The notes below the pieces were generated by a model, which saw only the letters and a list, made by a program, of their open reading frames with translations, ran no database searches and had not been told where the DNA came from. A program made the translations under genes and the position numbers. From Purshia tridentata (Eukaryota > Streptophyta > Magnoliopsida > Rosales > Rosaceae), in assembly GCA_003254885.1 (NCBI GenBank), contig QANT01003104.1:34965-98964 (forward strand): a stretch of 64,000 bases of DNA, written 5' to 3'. Shown here piece by piece: positions 61,755-64,000 of this stretch. The stretch's first letter is position 1. Each line of letters opens with the position of its first letter.

Positions 61755-63567
61755 CTATTTCTATCTATCTCTCTCTCTCTCAGCAATTAGTAATTCAGAA
61801 TGTTGAAACTACAACTGCTCGTGTTGGAGCATGCAGAGCATATTGTACAATTAGCAGGTCAGATCATATATACTGTAAGCATTGTTTGGATTTTAATTAT
61901 GCTGCCAAGACAAGTAATGAATAACAAAATATCTAAGAAAAGTAATGGTATAAGTATATATAACAAGACAGCTCCTGGAAGACATGCCATGAGCACCTAT
62001 TCTTTGAGTGCTCTTTGCTGATGTGGTATTTCATACCTTTGGAGAAAGCTTTAATCTTGTCTAGATGCTACTATACGTATATTCATTGTGAAAGCATATA
62101 CATTGCAGACTTTTAGGAATGATGTCAAACCTCCAATATATTCTTCTATAGCACAATGAGGGATTGGAGTGTTCCTCTTCGATCGTAGTCCTTATATAGT
62201 TGTTTCTTGTTGTTATGAGCTTTATGCAGACTCATTGGGTTTGCTTTTGTGCCCTTTTATTGCTTTTGGTGCACCAGTTTGTTAGTGCTTAGTTGTTTTG
62301 CTGGTGCTTTTGCAGCTTGTTTGATGACCAGTTTAGGTCTGCCTACTTGGCTTCCTAGTTGACTTAAGGATGCCTCCCCATAATGCAATGACGATGGCAA
62401 TCAAAGTCACATTCTTTGCAGGTAGAACCAATATATGAAGAACTAGAGTATATACTGGTGGAAATATTAACAACTTACAAGGCCTTTGGTGATATTCCAA
62501 TCTTGGAAATTGAGAGATTAGCCAAGCTAGGGACAATCACCAATATACAATGGTGGAAATATATGGTTTATTTGAAAATAGCATAATATATTCATATATC
62601 TTCCTCCATAAAGCATAGACAATAACAAGACGTTTTCCCTTTTAGTTGGAGGCAACCCATAATATATGAACTAAGGCCATGGGAGATGCAAACAAGGATC
62701 ACCACATTTCATGGCTATGAGATTCAAGAGCAGCTTGGCAGAGAGCATAAATGGCAATATATATTCACTTATCTGTCCATGGTAGCTAGTTTATCTTTGA
62801 TAGCAAAGCCATAGGATGATCTCTCATTCATGGTGAATTTTGTCCACACCAAAGCTTAGCCCCATTAGGCTTAGTTATCATTTATAGCTTCTCCAAGGTT
62901 AAAGTAGCAGAATAACAATACAATATCATCCTTCCTATTGTTAACAATACAATCCTATTTTTGTTTCTACAATCAATAACTAGTAAATATCATTCTGATA
63001 ATGATATATGTTAGAAAAAGATTTTTGTGATATATATAATTCTAAATTGTTAATTTGTAATTGAAATGTTGCATTTATATGTCATAATTAATAATCCATA
63101 TTGAATATTGCTACTCTCGGTTAGTGACAACAATATATATAGTACTGAAAAACACTATAAATCATATTTTGGATCCTTTAAGATTTTTTTTTGTCCTATA
63201 GACTTGTGTGCATTATTTTCTTGTAATTTTATATTAACATTGTGAATACTTTGCTTTTGATGTAAATGTGAGTTGTTATTGATGAATAACAATAGTAAGT
63301 TGTTGCCGACAAACAGTACTAATAGCGTTATAGAAAATAGTTTAAGTTTTTGAGTTGAATGCTCGTTTTGAGCGTCTGAGCATAATAATTTATACTTAAA
63401 AGTAAGTTAGCTTAACAATACTTGAAATTATCTCAAGAATAAGCAACTCAAAAAAATGATCAATGTTTCTAATTTCATAAAATTTAGAAATGTTGTTCAA
63501 AAGTGTGAAAGTATTTTTCATTTTATATTCATGTGTTGAAGATTTTCCTCAATTATTGTTAATTAAT
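61755..63567. other. Upstream region of the DC1 gene
   Basis: A CT repeat (61763-61781) lies in the probable leader. 62364-62420 holds a possible DC1 fragment. The remainder is AT-rich without a recognisable gene. Confidence 0.5.
62364..62420 (-). pseudogene. Possible DC1 module fragment
   Basis: Minus strand reads CKECDFDCHRHCIMGRHP then stop, which fits the CxxC..D.H..C half of a DC1 module (typically C.ECDFD.H..C). It is isolated and short, so chance is possible. Confidence 0.35.
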
Positions 63568-63820
63568 AATGCAGATATGGAAAAATGGGGTATCCCGTGA
63601 AGTAGGTTGGAGTGTATGCATTCTGAAAAAACAAAGCTAATAAATAAGTTGAGTGTAATGTAGTGTGAATATTTGGTCACATTCTGGAAAAAAAAAAAAA
63701 AACAGCAATAATGACATCATTATGATGTTGCAAACATTATCTTTTGCATTGTATGAAAAATATGAAAAGAGTAGAAAGTGGGTTTAAAATTTTAAAGTTT
63801 ACTTTGCAATTTATTTATGG
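63568..63820. repeat. Direct repeat flanking the DC1 gene, copy 2
   Basis: Partner of 60014-60278, 3554 bp away in the same orientation. Copy 1 lies 3' of the DC1 gene, so copy 2 would be expected 3' of a neighbouring DC1 copy just beyond the right edge. 63821-64000 shows nothing recognisable. Confidence 0.9.
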
Positions 63821-64000
63821 AATAATTAGAAATAAGTCCAATTTTGAAAGGTCATTCGGACTAAAACCTTATAGAAATTTAAATTAAGACTTAAATCCAA
63901 TTTTTTAGACTGAAGTCCAAACAATAGACTTTTTTAAATTTTGACTCATATTATCTCTTAAAACTAAGATAATTAATATGAATTAATTTTAAAAATTATG

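Overview
The window is nuclear DNA from a flowering plant, most likely a eudicot. It shows AT-rich intergenic sequence, GT-AG introns of about 0.1 to 2.7 kb, plant-only families (SINAT, PTI1-like RLCK, DC1 proteins, QALGGH zinc fingers), tRNA-derived plant SINEs and MITEs. The genus cannot be fixed from sequence alone. Two single N bases sit inside long homopolymers (41475 and 48470), which marks it as an assembled contig.

Layout, left to right. 1-14461 (+) is the 3' twenty exons of a KIN-7 (CENP-E-like) kinesin whose first exons lie off the left edge; its introns carry a tRNA-derived SINE, a 121-bp tandem repeat, a duplicated block and a 70-bp-arm hairpin. 17819-18439 (-) and 21466-22371 (-) are two unrelated-looking single-finger C2H2 factors with QALGGH helices and C-terminal EAR-like leucine motifs. 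28222-28800 (-) is an intronless TMCO1-like ER calcium channel with a tandemly duplicated promoter. 30750-31937 (+) is a two-exon, probably plastid-targeted, methyltransferase-fold protein. 34643-42372 (-) is an eight-exon NST1-like coiled-coil protein with one GC-AG intron and a dead LINE in a large intron. 49683-52178 (-) is a seven-exon PTI1-like receptor-like cytoplasmic kinase close to Arabidopsis MARIS. 54316-56559 (-) is a three-exon SINAT-type E3 ubiquitin ligase. 60594-61754 (-) is a DC1 (cysteine/histidine-rich C1) protein with a frameshifted, truncated last finger.

The long gap 42373-49682 is the accessory part: a 993-bp element with long inverted arms and near-perfect 10-bp target duplication (Mutator-like), a broken serine carboxypeptidase-like exon, a 575-bp PIF/Harbinger-type element with TTA target duplication, and a SINE. 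The DC1 gene lies between 250-bp direct repeats 3.55 kb apart, suggesting a tandem cluster that continues past the right edge.

The genes do not form a pathway: this is an ordinary plant gene neighbourhood. I saw no convincing new multi-gene system. The best leads are the intronic hairpin, the Mutator-like foldback element, the duplicated TMCO1 promoter, the GC-AG intron and the decaying DC1 and carboxypeptidase sequences.
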